A stretch of 64,000 bases of DNA from Streptomyces sp. SAT1 (GCF_001654495.1 NZ_CP015849.1:3137501-3201500); one strand, 5' to 3'. Positions 55,450-63,953 are shown, counted from the first letter of the stretch. Numbers and translations: made by a program. The notes: generated by a model from the letters alone, not told the origin.

Positions 55450-55455
55450 ACCCTA
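55450..55455 (-). promoter_or_regulatory. -10-like TAGGGT of the GT87 gene
   Basis: On the minus strand TAGGGT (55455 to 55450) is followed by 6 nt and then GTG 55443. It lies just beyond the stop of the small gene at 55461, so the GT87 gene may have its own leaderless transcript. Confidence 0.45.
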
Positions 55456-55460
55456 GTAGG

Positions 55461-55643
55461 TCACTTGTGGCGTATGCCCGCCTCCTCGCCGTACTCCCCG
55501 AGGATGATCACGTCGAACGCGGCGCCCGCGTACACCTTCACGGCGTGCAGGGCGTCGCCCAGGCGGTGGTGGTGGCTGCCTCGGACAGCCGTGGCACCGG
55601 CCGGGCGAGCGGCGGGTGCCGGATGGATGGTCGCTGCACTCAT
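55461..55643 (-). CDS. 60-residue conserved hypothetical protein
   Basis: Starts MSAATIHPAPAARPAGATAV, then RGSHHHRLGDALHAVKVYAG, AAFDVIILGEYGEEAGIRHK. A disordered N-terminal third precedes a compact amphipathic part with three consecutive histidines. I believe similar short proteins occur in other Streptomyces, but no function is known. It lies 17 bp upstream of the GT87 start on the same strand. Confidence 0.5.
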   Translation of the reverse strand: MSAATIHPAPAARPAGATAVRGSHHHRLGDALHAVKVYAGAAFDVIILGEYGEEAGIRHK

Positions 55644-56073
55644 GACTCAATGGTGGATCTCGGAGGGCGTGGTCGGCATCGGTCTGCGGAGCCAACCTTC
55701 TTGCCCTCCGCGTACCCCTCTGGAGGGAGCACACCCCCTACACCGGACGGGCGACTCCCCCTAGGGGACACCCGCCATAACCGCCAGAACCGCAAGAAAT
55801 ACCAGAAATGCCGGGAATGCCAGGAATGCCAGAAAAGAGCATCACTGGACCGGGAACGGGGCGGCGGACCGGGACACGGACGTCCGGCGGGAAAACGGTT
55901 GGCCTCCCCCGCACCCGGCGCACTAGACTCTCCGCCCTTGCCCGCCTCCCCTCGGAGTGCCGTCGGCCGGACGGAAACCGGCCGGCAGATCCCGCGTGCC
56001 CGCGCCCCGCCGCACGGCGCCGCGCGGCGCGCACCGCGCCGCCCGTCCCCGCAGGTCCTCCGGAGGCACCGCC
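55644..56073. other. 430-bp gap between the small gene and the HelD-like gene
   Basis: No gene seen. It holds the divergent promoters, an A/T-richer segment (55780-55850) with a degenerate 9-bp repeat GGAATGCCA/GAAATGCCA (about 55795-55834), a -10-like TAGACT (55924-55929) oriented toward the helicase gene, and a GC-rich leader of about 140 nt ending in the ribosome site GGAGG. I checked for a rifamycin-associated element of the kind upstream of helR genes and see none. Confidence 0.5.
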
Positions 56074-58182
56074 TTGTCGTCGTCCACGCCCACCGACCCC
56101 GCCGTACGTCCCACGAGCACCACCGCGGCCTCCGCCGCGCCCGCGGCGGACGATCCGCTCGGCCGCGAGCGGTCCCATCTGGCCGCCTCCCGCGCCGCCC
56201 TGCGGACCATGCGCGCGGACGTCGAGTCGCTCGACATCCGCGACGTCAGCGCGAACTGGGTCAACGCCGAGGTGCTCGCCCGCCAGATCGACGAGCGCAT
56301 CAAGGCGCTGGCCGACCTGAGCGACACCCCTCTCTTCTTCGGCCGCCTCGACTACCTGCACGCCCCGGGCGCCGACCGGGCCGAGGGGGCGGAGGGCGAG
56401 CGCTTCTACATCGGGCGGCGGCATGTGCACGACGCCGAGGGCGACCCGATGGTCATCGACTGGCGCGCGCCCGTCTCGCAGCCGTTCTACCGGGCGTCGA
56501 AGAAGGACCCGATGGACGTCGCCCTGCGCCGCCGTTTCGGCTACACCGGCGGCGACCTCACGGCGTACGAGGACGAGCACCTGTCCGACCCGGCCGATCC
56601 GGCCGGGGCCGCGGTCACCAGCAAACTGCTCCAGCAGGAGATCGAACGCCCGCGCGTCGGCCCCATGCGCGACATCGTGGCCACCATCCAGCCCGAGCAG
56701 GACGAGATCGTGCGCTCCGGCCTGTCCGGCACCGTCTGCGTCCAGGGCGGCCCCGGCACCGGGAAGACCGCCGTCGGCCTGCACCGGGTCGCCTACCTCC
56801 TCTACGCCCACCGCGACCGCCTGGCCCGCACCGGCACCCTCGTCATCGGCCCGAACCGCTCCTTCCTGCACTACATCGAGCAGGTGCTCCCGGCCCTGGG
56901 CGAACTGGCCGTGCAGCAGGCGACCGTGGACGACCTGGTGGCCCACGCCGAGGTGCGCGGCACGGACGACGCGGCGGCGGCGCTGGTCAAGGGCGACGCG
57001 CGGATGGCGGAGGTGCTGCGCCGGGCGCTGTACTCGCACGTCACGCTGCCCACCGAGCCGGTCGTGGTGGTCCGCGGCTCCCGCCGGTGGCGCGTCGCGG
57101 CGTACGAACTGGAGGAGATCGTCAAGGAGCTGCTGGACCGGGGCATCCGCTACGGCGCCGCCCGCGAGGCCCTGCCGCAGCGCGTCGCGCACGCCGTGCT
57201 GGTGCAGATGGAGCGGGCGGGCGAGGCGCCCGACGACCGGGTGCAGGACACCGTGGCCCGCAACGCGGCGGTGAAGGCCGCCGTCAAGGCCGTCTGGCCG
57301 CCCGTCGACCCGGCCAAACTGGTGCTGCGGCTGCTCACGGACGCGGACTTCCTGGCCGCGCACGCCGAGGGGATCCTCACCGAGGAGGAGCAGAAGACGA
57401 TCCTGTGGGCGAAGCCGGTGCGGTCGGTGAAGTCGGCCAGGTGGTCGGCGGCCGACACCGTGCTGATCGACGAGGCCACCGACCTGGTGGAGCGCACCCA
57501 CTCCCTGGGGCACGTGGTCCTGGACGAGGCGCAGGACCTGTCCCCCATGCAGTACCGCGCGGTCGGCCGCCGCTGCACCACCGGCTCCGCGACCGTCCTG
57601 GGCGACCTGGCGCAGGGCACCACCCCGTGGGCGACCCGCACCTGGGAGGAGGCGCTGGCCCACCTCGGCAAGAGCGAGGGCGTGATCGAGGAGCTGACGG
57701 CCGGTTTCCGCGTGCCGACGGACGTCATCACGTACGCCTCCCGGCTGCTGCCGCACATCGCGCCGGGGCTCACCCCGGTCGCCTCGGTCCGCGAGAACCC
57801 GGGCTTCTTCCGGATCCGGGCGGCCGAGGGGGACACCGACGTGGTCGCCGCCTGCGAGGAGCTGCTGCGCCACGAGGGTTCGACCGGTCTGATCGCGGCC
57901 GACGCCCGGATCCCCGCCCTGGCCGACGCCCTCGCGGCGGCGGGCCTGAGCCACCTCTCCCCCGGCGAGGAGACGACGGCCGAGACCCGGCTCACCCTGG
58001 TCCCGGCCTCCCTGGCCAAGGGCCTGGAGTACGACTACGTGGTCCTGGACGACCCGCAGGCCGTGGTGGACGGCGAACCGGACGAGCGGACCGGCCTGCG
58101 CCGCCTGTACGTGGCGCTCACCCGTGCCGTCTCCGGTCTGATCGTCACCCACACGGCACCGCTCCCGCGGCAGCTGGCCTGA
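56074..58182 (+). CDS. HelD-like superfamily I helicase/RNA polymerase-associated ATPase
   Basis: 702 residues. The N-terminal helical region (DPLGRERSHLAASRAALRTM) and first domain with VIDWRAPVSQPFYRA (about residues 126-140) are typical of HelD. Walker A is VQGGPGTGKTAVGLHR (about 222-237). Walker B-like VVLDEAQDLSPMQYRAVGRR is at about 480-499, followed by GDLAQGT (motif III) and LYVALTRAVSGL (motif VI, about 680). HelD proteins bind RNA polymerase and release it from stalled complexes; a relative, HelR, gives rifamycin tolerance. TTG 56074 is chosen from GGAGG seven bases upstream. The length and lack of a rifamycin element leave HelD versus HelR open. Confidence 0.87.
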   Translation: MSSSTPTDPAVRPTSTTAASAAPAADDPLGRERSHLAASRAALRTMRADVESLDIRDVSANWVNAEVLARQIDERIKALADLSDTPLFFGRLDYLHAPGADRAEGAEGERFYIGRRHVHDAEGDPMVIDWRAPVSQPFYRASKKDPMDVALRRRFGYTGGDLTAYEDEHLSDPADPAGAAVTSKLLQQEIERPRVGPMRDIVATIQPEQDEIVRSGLSGTVCVQGGPGTGKTAVGLHRVAYLLYAHRDRLARTGTLVIGPNRSFLHYIEQVLPALGELAVQQATVDDLVAHAEVRGTDDAAAALVKGDARMAEVLRRALYSHVTLPTEPVVVVRGSRRWRVAAYELEEIVKELLDRGIRYGAAREALPQRVAHAVLVQMERAGEAPDDRVQDTVARNAAVKAAVKAVWPPVDPAKLVLRLLTDADFLAAHAEGILTEEEQKTILWAKPVRSVKSARWSAADTVLIDEATDLVERTHSLGHVVLDEAQDLSPMQYRAVGRRCTTGSATVLGDLAQGTTPWATRTWEEALAHLGKSEGVIEELTAGFRVPTDVITYASRLLPHIAPGLTPVASVRENPGFFRIRAAEGDTDVVAACEELLRHEGSTGLIAADARIPALADALAAAGLSHLSPGEETTAETRLTLVPASLAKGLEYDYVVLDDPQAVVDGEPDERTGLRRLYVALTRAVSGLIVTHTAPLPRQLA

Positions 58183-58213
58183 GCCGGCCGGCGGCCGCGC
58201 CGGTCCCCCGCCC

Positions 58214-58262
58214 CACGGCGGCGCGGGCCGCACCGGACAAGGGTGCGGCCCGCGCCGCCGTG
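58214..58262. terminator. 21-bp hairpin between HelD-like gene and cutC
   Basis: A perfect 21-bp stem, 58214-58234 (core GGCGGCGCGGGCCGC) with 58242-58262, and a 7-nt loop. It lies between the convergent stops (58182 and 58312) and can serve both. Confidence 0.92.
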
Positions 58263-58311
58263 CGCACGTGACGTCCCGTCCCGCGCGGAGCGCCCCGCGC
58301 CGGTCCGCCGT

Positions 58312-59034
58312 TCAGACCGCGAGCTGCTGCGCGCTCAGGCCGTCGAGGACCGAGCGCCACTGGGCGACCGCGTCGGCGCAGACCGCGCCGGACCAGCCGC
58401 CGGACCGGGCGGCGCCGCCGATGTGGAAGGCGTCGATCCCGGCGGTGCGCAGCGGCGGCACGTGCTCCAGACGCAGGCCGCCGCCGACCATGATCCGCTG
58501 CTCGTAGCCGGGCTCCCCGGCGCGTGCCGCCTCGGCGACCAGGGTGGGCAGGCCGTCGTCGACGCCGCCCGCCGCGCCCGCGGTCAGGTAGGTGTCCAGG
58601 CCCGGCAGCCCGTCCAGCTGCTTGCGCACGGCGTCGCGGTCGGCGGAGCTGTCGATGGCCCGGTGGAAGGTCCACGGGCAGCCGTCCAGCGCGGTGACCA
58701 CGCGTTCCACGGCCGCCATGTCCACCAGGCCGTCCCCGTCGAGGAACCCGAACACGAACTCCCCGGCGCCCGCGGCCCGCAGGTCGCCGACCACCTCGGC
58801 CAGCCTGTCCACGCCCCCGGCCCCGCCCGAGGAGAAGCCGTCCGCGAGCCGCACCATCACGCGCAGCGGGATGTCGACGGCGGCGCGGATCGCGACGACG
58901 GTGCCCACCGGCGGGGTCAGCCCGTCGGCCGCCATGTCGGTGACCAGCTCGAGGCGGTCCGCGCCTCCGGCCTGGGCGGCGACCGCGTCCTCGGCGTCGA
59001 GGGCGATCACCTCCAGGACTGCACGCATGCTCAT
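58312..59034 (-). CDS. cutC: CutC family protein
   Basis: 240-residue TIM-barrel protein. Family features: RAVLEVIALDAEDAVAAQAG (about residues 4-23), GADRLELVTDMAADGLTPPV (about 24-43), FGFLDGDGLVD, WTFHRAIDSSADRD (about 121-134) and IMVGGGLRLEHVPPL (about 183-197). It is named for copper homeostasis, but that role is doubtful in many bacteria and the enzymatic activity is unsettled. The dre-like DasR site 34 bp upstream suggests control by N-acetylglucosamine/chitin metabolism instead. Ribosome site GGAAAGGGG precedes ATG 59034. Confidence 0.9.
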   Translation of the reverse strand: MSMRAVLEVIALDAEDAVAAQAGGADRLELVTDMAADGLTPPVGTVVAIRAAVDIPLRVMVRLADGFSSGGAGGVDRLAEVVGDLRAAGAGEFVFGFLDGDGLVDMAAVERVVTALDGCPWTFHRAIDSSADRDAVRKQLDGLPGLDTYLTAGAAGGVDDGLPTLVAEAARAGEPGYEQRIMVGGGLRLEHVPPLRTAGIDAFHIGGAARSGGWSGAVCADAVAQWRSVLDGLSAQQLAV

Positions 59035-59067
59035 AGGACCCCTTTCCTCGGTTTCCCCTGGGGCTTG

Positions 59068-59083
59068 ACAGGTCTAGTCCAAT
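59068..59083. promoter_or_regulatory. DasR-type (dre) operator before cutC
   Basis: ACAGGTCTAGTCCAAT agrees with the dre consensus ACTGGTCTAGACCAGT at 13 of 16 positions, including the central GGTCTAG and CCA. It lies 34 bp before the cutC ATG, in promoter position, in the 88-bp gap between cutC and the next gene. DasR is the GntR repressor released by glucosamine-6-phosphate. Confidence 0.65.
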
Positions 59084-59122
59084 ATCAGGGTACGCCGGAT
59101 GGCGGCCCCGGCGCAGAACCGG

Positions 59123-59797
59123 TCACCCGAAGATGTTCAGCTCGGCCTGTTCCGCGCCCGCCAGCTCGTAGCCCGAGGCGGGCAGCGGGCGGCCGGTGCA
59201 GAGCCGGACCAGGGTGGCCGCGTCCCCGATGTAGCGGGCCGGGGGACGCGCGGCGCGCACGTCACCGAGGCGCAGCGGCTCGTCGACGTCGTCCAGGTCG
59301 GCGTGGAGCGGCAGCCGGCGCTTGGTCCGGGTGACCCGGGCGAGCAGCGGAAGCGCGCAGGACAGGGCGGCTCCGGCGTACGCGCCCGGCGCACCGAAGG
59401 TCTCGCGCACATCACCGGCGTGCACCCACTCGCCCAGCGCGAGCCCGTCCAGCGCCCCGTCGGACCGGGCGATCACCGCACCCGCCTCCGTCATGCCGCG
59501 TTCCAGCTCGTCCACCACCCGGCCGTCCGTCCACTCCGCCCGCTCCGCGATGTCCCGCTCATTGCACTCTGGCGAGAACACGCCCTCCTCGAAACGATTC
59601 TCCACCACCCTGGTCAGCGCGGCGGAGCAGTGCGCGAGCACATCGCGCACCGTCCAGCCCGGACAGGCGGCGGTCGGCAGCGCGAAGTCCGCCGCCGGGC
59701 GCGCCCGCAGCAGCGGGATCAGCGCGTCCCGTTCCATGGCGAGCAGCCGTCCGGGCAGTTGCGGGTCCCGTACCTCGTGCAGGTCAGCAGAAGTCAT
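59123..59797 (-). CDS. Maleylpyruvate isomerase family (mycothiol-dependent-type) protein
   Basis: 224 residues, DinB/MDMPI-like four-helix fold. AACPGWTVRDVLAHCSAALT (about residues 43-62) and LGEWVHAGDVRETFG (about 135-149) hold the metal-ligand His/Glu positions of mycothiol-dependent enzymes. The C-terminal part has LCTGRPLPASGYELAGAEQA, a sterol-carrier-like end. TAGCGT (59805-59810) ends 7 nt before ATG 59797, suggesting a leaderless transcript. The true substrate is unknown. Confidence 0.8.
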   Translation of the reverse strand: MTSADLHEVRDPQLPGRLLAMERDALIPLLRARPAADFALPTAACPGWTVRDVLAHCSAALTRVVENRFEEGVFSPECNERDIAERAEWTDGRVVDELERGMTEAGAVIARSDGALDGLALGEWVHAGDVRETFGAPGAYAGAALSCALPLLARVTRTKRRLPLHADLDDVDEPLRLGDVRAARPPARYIGDAATLVRLCTGRPLPASGYELAGAEQAELNIFG

Positions 59798-59804
59798 GGC
59801 CCCC

Positions 59805-59810
59805 ACGCTA
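59805..59810 (-). promoter_or_regulatory. -10-like TAGCGT of the maleylpyruvate-isomerase-family gene
   Basis: Minus-strand TAGCGT followed by 7 nt and ATG 59797; no ribosome site present. Confidence 0.45.
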
Positions 59811-59897
59811 GTGCCGCGACCGCAAAGGTTCACCGGCTCGCGACGCCCGGCACGGCACCAGGGGTTACGGCCGGTCCCGCGACGGGAGAATGAGCGC

Positions 59898-60551
59898 ATG
59901 GCCGATCACGTCGACACCGAAGCCCTGCGCATCCGGTGGGCCCGCGCCCTGGAAGGGGCCCGCGGCCCCGCCGGCGGGCCGGACCCCGTCCCGTACGCCG
60001 ACCGTCTGATCGCCCGCTGGCGCGAGCCGCAGCGGCGCTACCACACACTGACCCACCTCGACGCGGTCCTGGACCACGTCGACGTGCTGGAGGAGTACGC
60101 CGCCGCGCCGGACACGGTGCGGCTGGCCGCGTGGTTCCACGACGCGGTCTACCTGCCCGAGCGCTCCGAGAACGAGGAGCGCTCCGCCCGGCTGGCCGAG
60201 CGGGCGCTGCCGGAGGCCGGGGTGCCGGCCGGGACGACGGCGGAGGTGGGCCGGCTGGTGCGGCTGACCACCAGCCACGACCCGGCCGCCGACGACCGCG
60301 ACGGCCAGGTCCTGTGCGACGCCGACCTGGCGGTCCTGGCCGCGCCCCCGTCCGCGTACGCCGCCTACACGGCCGCCGTCCGCGAGGAGTACCACTTCGT
60401 GCCCGCCGACGCCTTCCGCGAGGGCCGCGCCGCGATCCTGCGCCGCCTCCTCGGCCGGCCGCTGCTGTTCCGCACCCCTTACGGCCAGCGGCACTGGGAG
60501 GCGACGGCCCGCTACAACCTCGCCTCGGAGCTGGAAATGCTGTCGCTCTGA
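59898..60551 (+). CDS. HD-domain protein (predicted metal-dependent phosphohydrolase)
   Basis: 217 residues. The HD signature is RRYHTLTHLDAVLDHVDVLE (first His, about residues 49-68) and LAAWFHDAVYLPERSENEER (His-Asp, about 82-101). The acid end DGQVLCDADLAVLAAPPSAY carries the last Asp. Proteins of this type hydrolyse nucleotides or other phosphoesters; substrate unknown. ATG 59898 has GGGAG ten bases upstream. 27 bp separate its stop from the next start. Confidence 0.85.
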   Translation: MADHVDTEALRIRWARALEGARGPAGGPDPVPYADRLIARWREPQRRYHTLTHLDAVLDHVDVLEEYAAAPDTVRLAAWFHDAVYLPERSENEERSARLAERALPEAGVPAGTTAEVGRLVRLTTSHDPAADDRDGQVLCDADLAVLAAPPSAYAAYTAAVREEYHFVPADAFREGRAAILRRLLGRPLLFRTPYGQRHWEATARYNLASELEMLSL

Positions 60552-60566
60552 GGGCACCGCCGCCCC

Positions 60567-60572
60567 TACCCT
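60567..60572 (+). promoter_or_regulatory. -10-like TACCCT of the isomerase-acetyltransferase fusion gene
   Basis: TACCCT ends 6 nt before ATG 60579, just after the HD gene stop (60551). The third occurrence of this hexamer in this position in the window. Confidence 0.45.
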
Positions 60573-60578
60573 GCGCCC

Positions 60579-61646
60579 ATGGAGCCATGGGGTGGGGAAC
60601 AGGTGGAGCGGGCCGTCGCCGATGCCGTCGCGATGCTGCGCACGGTGGTGGACCGCGAGTGGGACGGCGTACGCGCCGGACGGCTGGAGTGGGACTGCCG
60701 GCAGACGGCGGAGCATGTGGCGGGCGACCTCCTCGCCTACGCCGGGCAGTTGGCCGGGCGGGCGGCCGACGCGTACGTCCCGTTCGAGATCACCCTCGAC
60801 GAGGGGACCGGCAACGCGGACGTGCTGGACGTGATCGTGGCGACCGGCGCGCTGCTCGCCTCGACCGTCCGCACCACCCCGGCCGACGTGCGCGCCTTCC
60901 ATCCGTACCCCTTCCGCGGCGCGGACCGCGAGGGCTTCACCGCGATGGCGGTGGCCGAGGTGCTGCTGCACACCCATGACATCGCCGCCGGTCTGGGCCT
61001 CGTCCACGAGCCGCCCGCCGAGCTGGCCGAGGGCGTGCTCGAACGCCTCTTCCCGCATGTGCGGCCCGCCGAGGCCCCCTGGCCGACACTGCTGTGGGCC
61101 ACCGGCCGCGGCGACCTGCCCGGCCGCGCGCCGGTGTCCGGGTGGCGCTGGATCAATCCGCCCGAGGTCGCCGCCGACCGCCTGGTCCTGCGCGGTGTCG
61201 TCCCCGCCGCCGCGCGCGATCTGGCCGCCGGGGGCGACGGCGGGTTCCGCTGGGTCGAGGACGGCCCCTGGCGCGGCACGCGCGAGGCCGCCGGGATGAC
61301 CGTGAAGGCGTACGAGAGCGGGGTGCACCGGGCCGAGTGGGGCCTGTTCGTGCTGGTGCGGCGCGAGGACGGGCGCGCGGTCGGCGGCATGGGCTTCCAC
61401 GGCGCGCCCGACGAGGACGGCTGCGCGGAGGTCGGCTACGACCTCGCGCCCTCCGCCCGCGGCCGGGGCTACGCCACCGAGGCGCTGCGCGCGCTGTCCG
61501 CGTGGGCGCTGGCACGTGACGGCGTACGACGGCTGATCGCGCTGATCGAGCCGGACAACGGCCCCTCGCAGCGCGTGGTGACCCGCGCCGGTTACCTGCC
61601 CGCCCAGGACGCGGACGGTCTGCTCGGCTTCGAACTGCTGCCCTGA
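60579..61646 (+). CDS. Fusion of mycothiol-isomerase-like N-domain with GNAT acetyltransferase
   Basis: 355 residues. The first about 190 are a DinB/maleylpyruvate-isomerase-like domain (DCRQTAEHVAGDLLAYAGQL with the His, about residues 39-58; AVAEVLLHTHDIAAGLG, about 128-144). The last about 160 are an N-acetyltransferase of the RimJ/L type: RAEWGLFVLVRREDGRAVGG, the acetyl-CoA loop YDLAPSARGRGYATEALRAL (about 287-306) and IEPDNGPSQRVVTRAGYL (about 327-344). The reaction is unknown. The GNAT-with-DinB architecture recurs in Streptomyces but is uncommon elsewhere. Confidence 0.8.
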   Translation: MEPWGGEQVERAVADAVAMLRTVVDREWDGVRAGRLEWDCRQTAEHVAGDLLAYAGQLAGRAADAYVPFEITLDEGTGNADVLDVIVATGALLASTVRTTPADVRAFHPYPFRGADREGFTAMAVAEVLLHTHDIAAGLGLVHEPPAELAEGVLERLFPHVRPAEAPWPTLLWATGRGDLPGRAPVSGWRWINPPEVAADRLVLRGVVPAAARDLAAGGDGGFRWVEDGPWRGTREAAGMTVKAYESGVHRAEWGLFVLVRREDGRAVGGMGFHGAPDEDGCAEVGYDLAPSARGRGYATEALRALSAWALARDGVRRLIALIEPDNGPSQRVVTRAGYLPAQDADGLLGFELLP

Positions 61647-61731
61647 CCGGGCGGCTTCCCTGACCGGACGGCCGCCCGGCACGGCGGCCGCCCGGCACGG
61701 CACGGCACGGCACGGCACCGGCGGGACGGTG
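61647..61731. repeat. GC-rich gap with CGGCA pentamer repeats
   Basis: Short copies of GGCCGCCCGGCACGGC and about five CGGCA units (61677-61720) fill the space between convergent stops (61646, 61732). Overlapping inverted repeats (GGCGGCCGCCC) could act as a terminator. Confidence 0.6.
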
Positions 61732-62100
61732 TCAGCAGATGCGCGTCGCCTCGGGCGAGTAGGTGCTGAGCGCGTCCAGCGAGGACCAGGTGTTCGGGCC
61801 GACGATGCCGTCCTGGGCGAGGTTGAAGCAGCCCTGGAACCTGACGACGGCGTTGCGGGTCAGCCCGCCGAAGACACCGTCCACCGCGAGGCCGGGACCG
61901 GACAGCGTCAGATTCAGCTCGCACTGGAGGGCCTTCACCGCGCTGCCGCTCGCGCCGTAGCTCAGCTCGGGCTCGGCGCTGGTGTACGTCCGGCCGCAGT
62001 ACTCGTAGCTGTGGGCGGCGGAGGCGCTACCGGCGCCGGCCGCGGTCGCGCCGAGGACCAGGGCGGCCGTGGCGGCGAGCGTGACGAGTCTTCTGGGCAT
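61732..62100 (-). CDS. Secreted peptidoglycan-binding-domain protein
   Basis: 122 residues. Signal peptide MPRRLVTLAATAALVLGATA with cleavage near ASA-AH. The mature protein is a single PG_binding_1 fold: LSYGASGSAVKALQCELNLT, LAVDGVFGGLTRNAVVRFQG, DGIVGPNTWSSL. It has four cysteines (residue pairs near CGRTY, LQCEL, GCFNL and the final RIC), fitting two disulfides of an exported protein. No catalytic domain, so it may be a cell-wall-binding or inhibitor-like protein. ATG 62100 is followed at once by the signal peptide. Confidence 0.82.
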   Translation of the reverse strand: MPRRLVTLAATAALVLGATAAGAGSASAAHSYEYCGRTYTSAEPELSYGASGSAVKALQCELNLTLSGPGLAVDGVFGGLTRNAVVRFQGCFNLAQDGIVGPNTWSSLDALSTYSPEATRIC

Positions 62101-62654
62101 GAGGGCTCCCTTGTGCGTGGCTGGGGCTGCGCGGACCGGGGGATCCGGGGATCCGCGGCCAGACGTGAGGGCGGGCGTGAGGACGCGAGGGCGGGCACAT
62201 GACCGGAAGGCGCCCTGGGGCCCTGGGGCCCTGGGGTGTGAGCGCCTCGCACGCTCGCGCGGGTGGTGACGGGGGGCGCATGACACCGCGTCACCGTCCG
62301 CCGTCGGCAGGACTGTTCCACAGCGGGGACCGGCGGGCCATGGGCCGCCCGTCCCACGACGGGGCGCCCGGCGTCCCACGGCTCTGACCTGCTGTCATCC
62401 AGCGGCTGCCGGCGATCTCGGGACGAGTGGCGAGGGCGGCGGTGCACGGCCGCCGCCTCCGCGGTCCGCTCGCGCCGGCCGCGGGCGGCCCCGCAGGTCA
62501 GCGGCGGGACGCGTCCCAGATGGCGTCCCAGGACGCCGTTCGCACTGGTGGGACGGTGATGCCGTGGCCAAGGATGGTCGTCGCCGGCCGGCACCCCCCA
62601 CTCCTTCGTCCGTCCCTCCCGGGCCCGTCCCGGGACTTCAGGGAGAGAGTTCCC
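62101..62654. other. 554-bp divergent gap between the two peptidoglycan-binding genes
   Basis: No gene seen. It holds divergent promoter space, a GGGGCCCT-type tandem repeat near 62212-62236, a dyad TGACACCGCGTCA near 62281-62293, and the ribosome site GGGAGAG (62641-62647) of the right-hand gene. I looked for a ydaO/c-di-AMP riboswitch, which often precedes cell-wall hydrolase genes in Streptomyces, and could not fit its conserved boxes. Confidence 0.5.
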
Positions 62655-63953
62655 GTGCCCACAACGATCCTCCGCGCACCCGGACGTGCGGGCGGCACCC
62701 GCGCCGCCGCGCTGGTGCTCGCCCTCGCCGCGGTCCTGGCCGGCCTGCTGCTCGGCCCGACGGCGGGGCAGGCCCACGCGGCGACCGACGTACGCCTGCT
62801 CCAACGCGACCTGGCCGGCCTCAGCTACGCCCCGCTCAGCGGGGTCGACGGCGTCTACGGAAGCCAGACCACGGAATCGGTGCGCCACTTCCAGCGCGAC
62901 AACGGCCTGGACGCGGACGGCGACGCCGGACCCGCCACCCTGTCCGCGCTCACCGCGAAGGTGAAGCAGGTGCAGAGCAAGGCAGGCACCTCCGCCGACG
63001 GCGACTACGGCACCGCCACCCTCAGCGCGGTCAAGACCTACCAGAGCGCGCACGGCCTGGACGCCGACGGCATCGCCGGTCCCCTGACCATGGGCGCGAT
63101 GAACATCGACCGCATCACCTCCAGCGGCACCGGAACCAACGCGGACACCAAGCTGCTCCAGCGCGATCTGGCGGGCCTCGGCTACCTGGCCGCGAACGGC
63201 GTCGACGGGATCTACGGCCCGGCCACCAAGGACGCCGTGCTGGCCTTCCAGAGCGACAACGCCCTGTCCGTCGACGGCTTCGCCGGACCGCAGACCGACG
63301 CCGCGCTCTCCGCGAAGGTGAAGCAGGTGCAGAGCAAGGCGGGCACCCCCGCCGACGGCGACTACGGCACCGCCACCCTCGACGCGGTCAAGACCTACCA
63401 GAGCGCACACGGCCTGGACGCCGACGGCATCGCCGGTCCCCTGACCATGGCCTCCATGGGCATCGCCCGCGAGCTGGGCGGCGGCAGCCCCGGGGGCGAG
63501 AGCGGCGGCACGCCCACCGTCCCCCCGCTGTCCGGCAGCGCCCGGGACAAGATCGTCCAGGCCGCGCGCTCCCAGCTCGGCGTGCACGAGTGGGGCGCCA
63601 ACTGCAACCCGTACGGCCCGTGCGAGGCGTGGTGCGCGCTGTTCGCCAGCTGGACCTGGCGGCAGGCCGGGATCAGCTTCAGCACCGCCTTCAGCGGCGA
63701 CTTCTACTACTACGGACGCAACCACGGCACGCTGCACAGCGGCCTGAGCGACCCGCAGCCCGGTGACGCCATCGTCTTCGGCTCCGGCCCGCAGAACACC
63801 AGCACCAGCGTGCACGTCGGCATCATCGAGAAGGCCAACGCGGACGGCACCGTCGACACCATCGAGGGCAACTCCGACGACCAGGTGATGCGCCGCCACT
63901 TCGTCCCGGCCACGCGCGGCGCCTACGCGATCGTCTCGCCCGCCGGCGCCTGA
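62655..63953 (+). CDS. Secreted CHAP-domain cell-wall hydrolase with four peptidoglycan-binding modules
   Basis: 432 residues. Signal peptide (TRAAALVLALAAVLAGLLLG, cleavage near AHA-AT). Four PG_binding_1-like modules follow as two tandem pairs (about residues 45-150 and 165-270). In each pair the second module carries an almost identical stretch beginning KVKQVQSKAG and ending GIAGPLTM, encoded at about 62960-63090 and 63317-63450. A Gly/Ser linker leads to the CHAP domain (about 300-432) with catalytic Cys in CEAWCALFASWTW (about 326), His in SVHVGIIEK (about 385) and EGNSDDQV. It should cleave peptidoglycan amide bonds. GTG 62655 has GGGAGAG seven bases upstream. Confidence 0.88.
   Translation: MPTTILRAPGRAGGTRAAALVLALAAVLAGLLLGPTAGQAHAATDVRLLQRDLAGLSYAPLSGVDGVYGSQTTESVRHFQRDNGLDADGDAGPATLSALTAKVKQVQSKAGTSADGDYGTATLSAVKTYQSAHGLDADGIAGPLTMGAMNIDRITSSGTGTNADTKLLQRDLAGLGYLAANGVDGIYGPATKDAVLAFQSDNALSVDGFAGPQTDAALSAKVKQVQSKAGTPADGDYGTATLDAVKTYQSAHGLDADGIAGPLTMASMGIARELGGGSPGGESGGTPTVPPLSGSARDKIVQAARSQLGVHEWGANCNPYGPCEAWCALFASWTWRQAGISFSTAFSGDFYYYGRNHGTLHSGLSDPQPGDAIVFGSGPQNTSTSVHVGIIEKANADGTVDTIEGNSDDQVMRRHFVPATRGAYAIVSPAGA

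Noticed and set aside
55644..56073. Rifamycin-associated element upstream of the HelD-like gene
   Set aside because: No element of the expected palindromic form is visible, so a HelR (rifamycin-induced) assignment is not supported.
62101..62654. ydaO/c-di-AMP riboswitch before the cell-wall hydrolase gene
   Set aside because: The conserved boxes could not be matched by eye; a covariance-model scan of this gap would decide.
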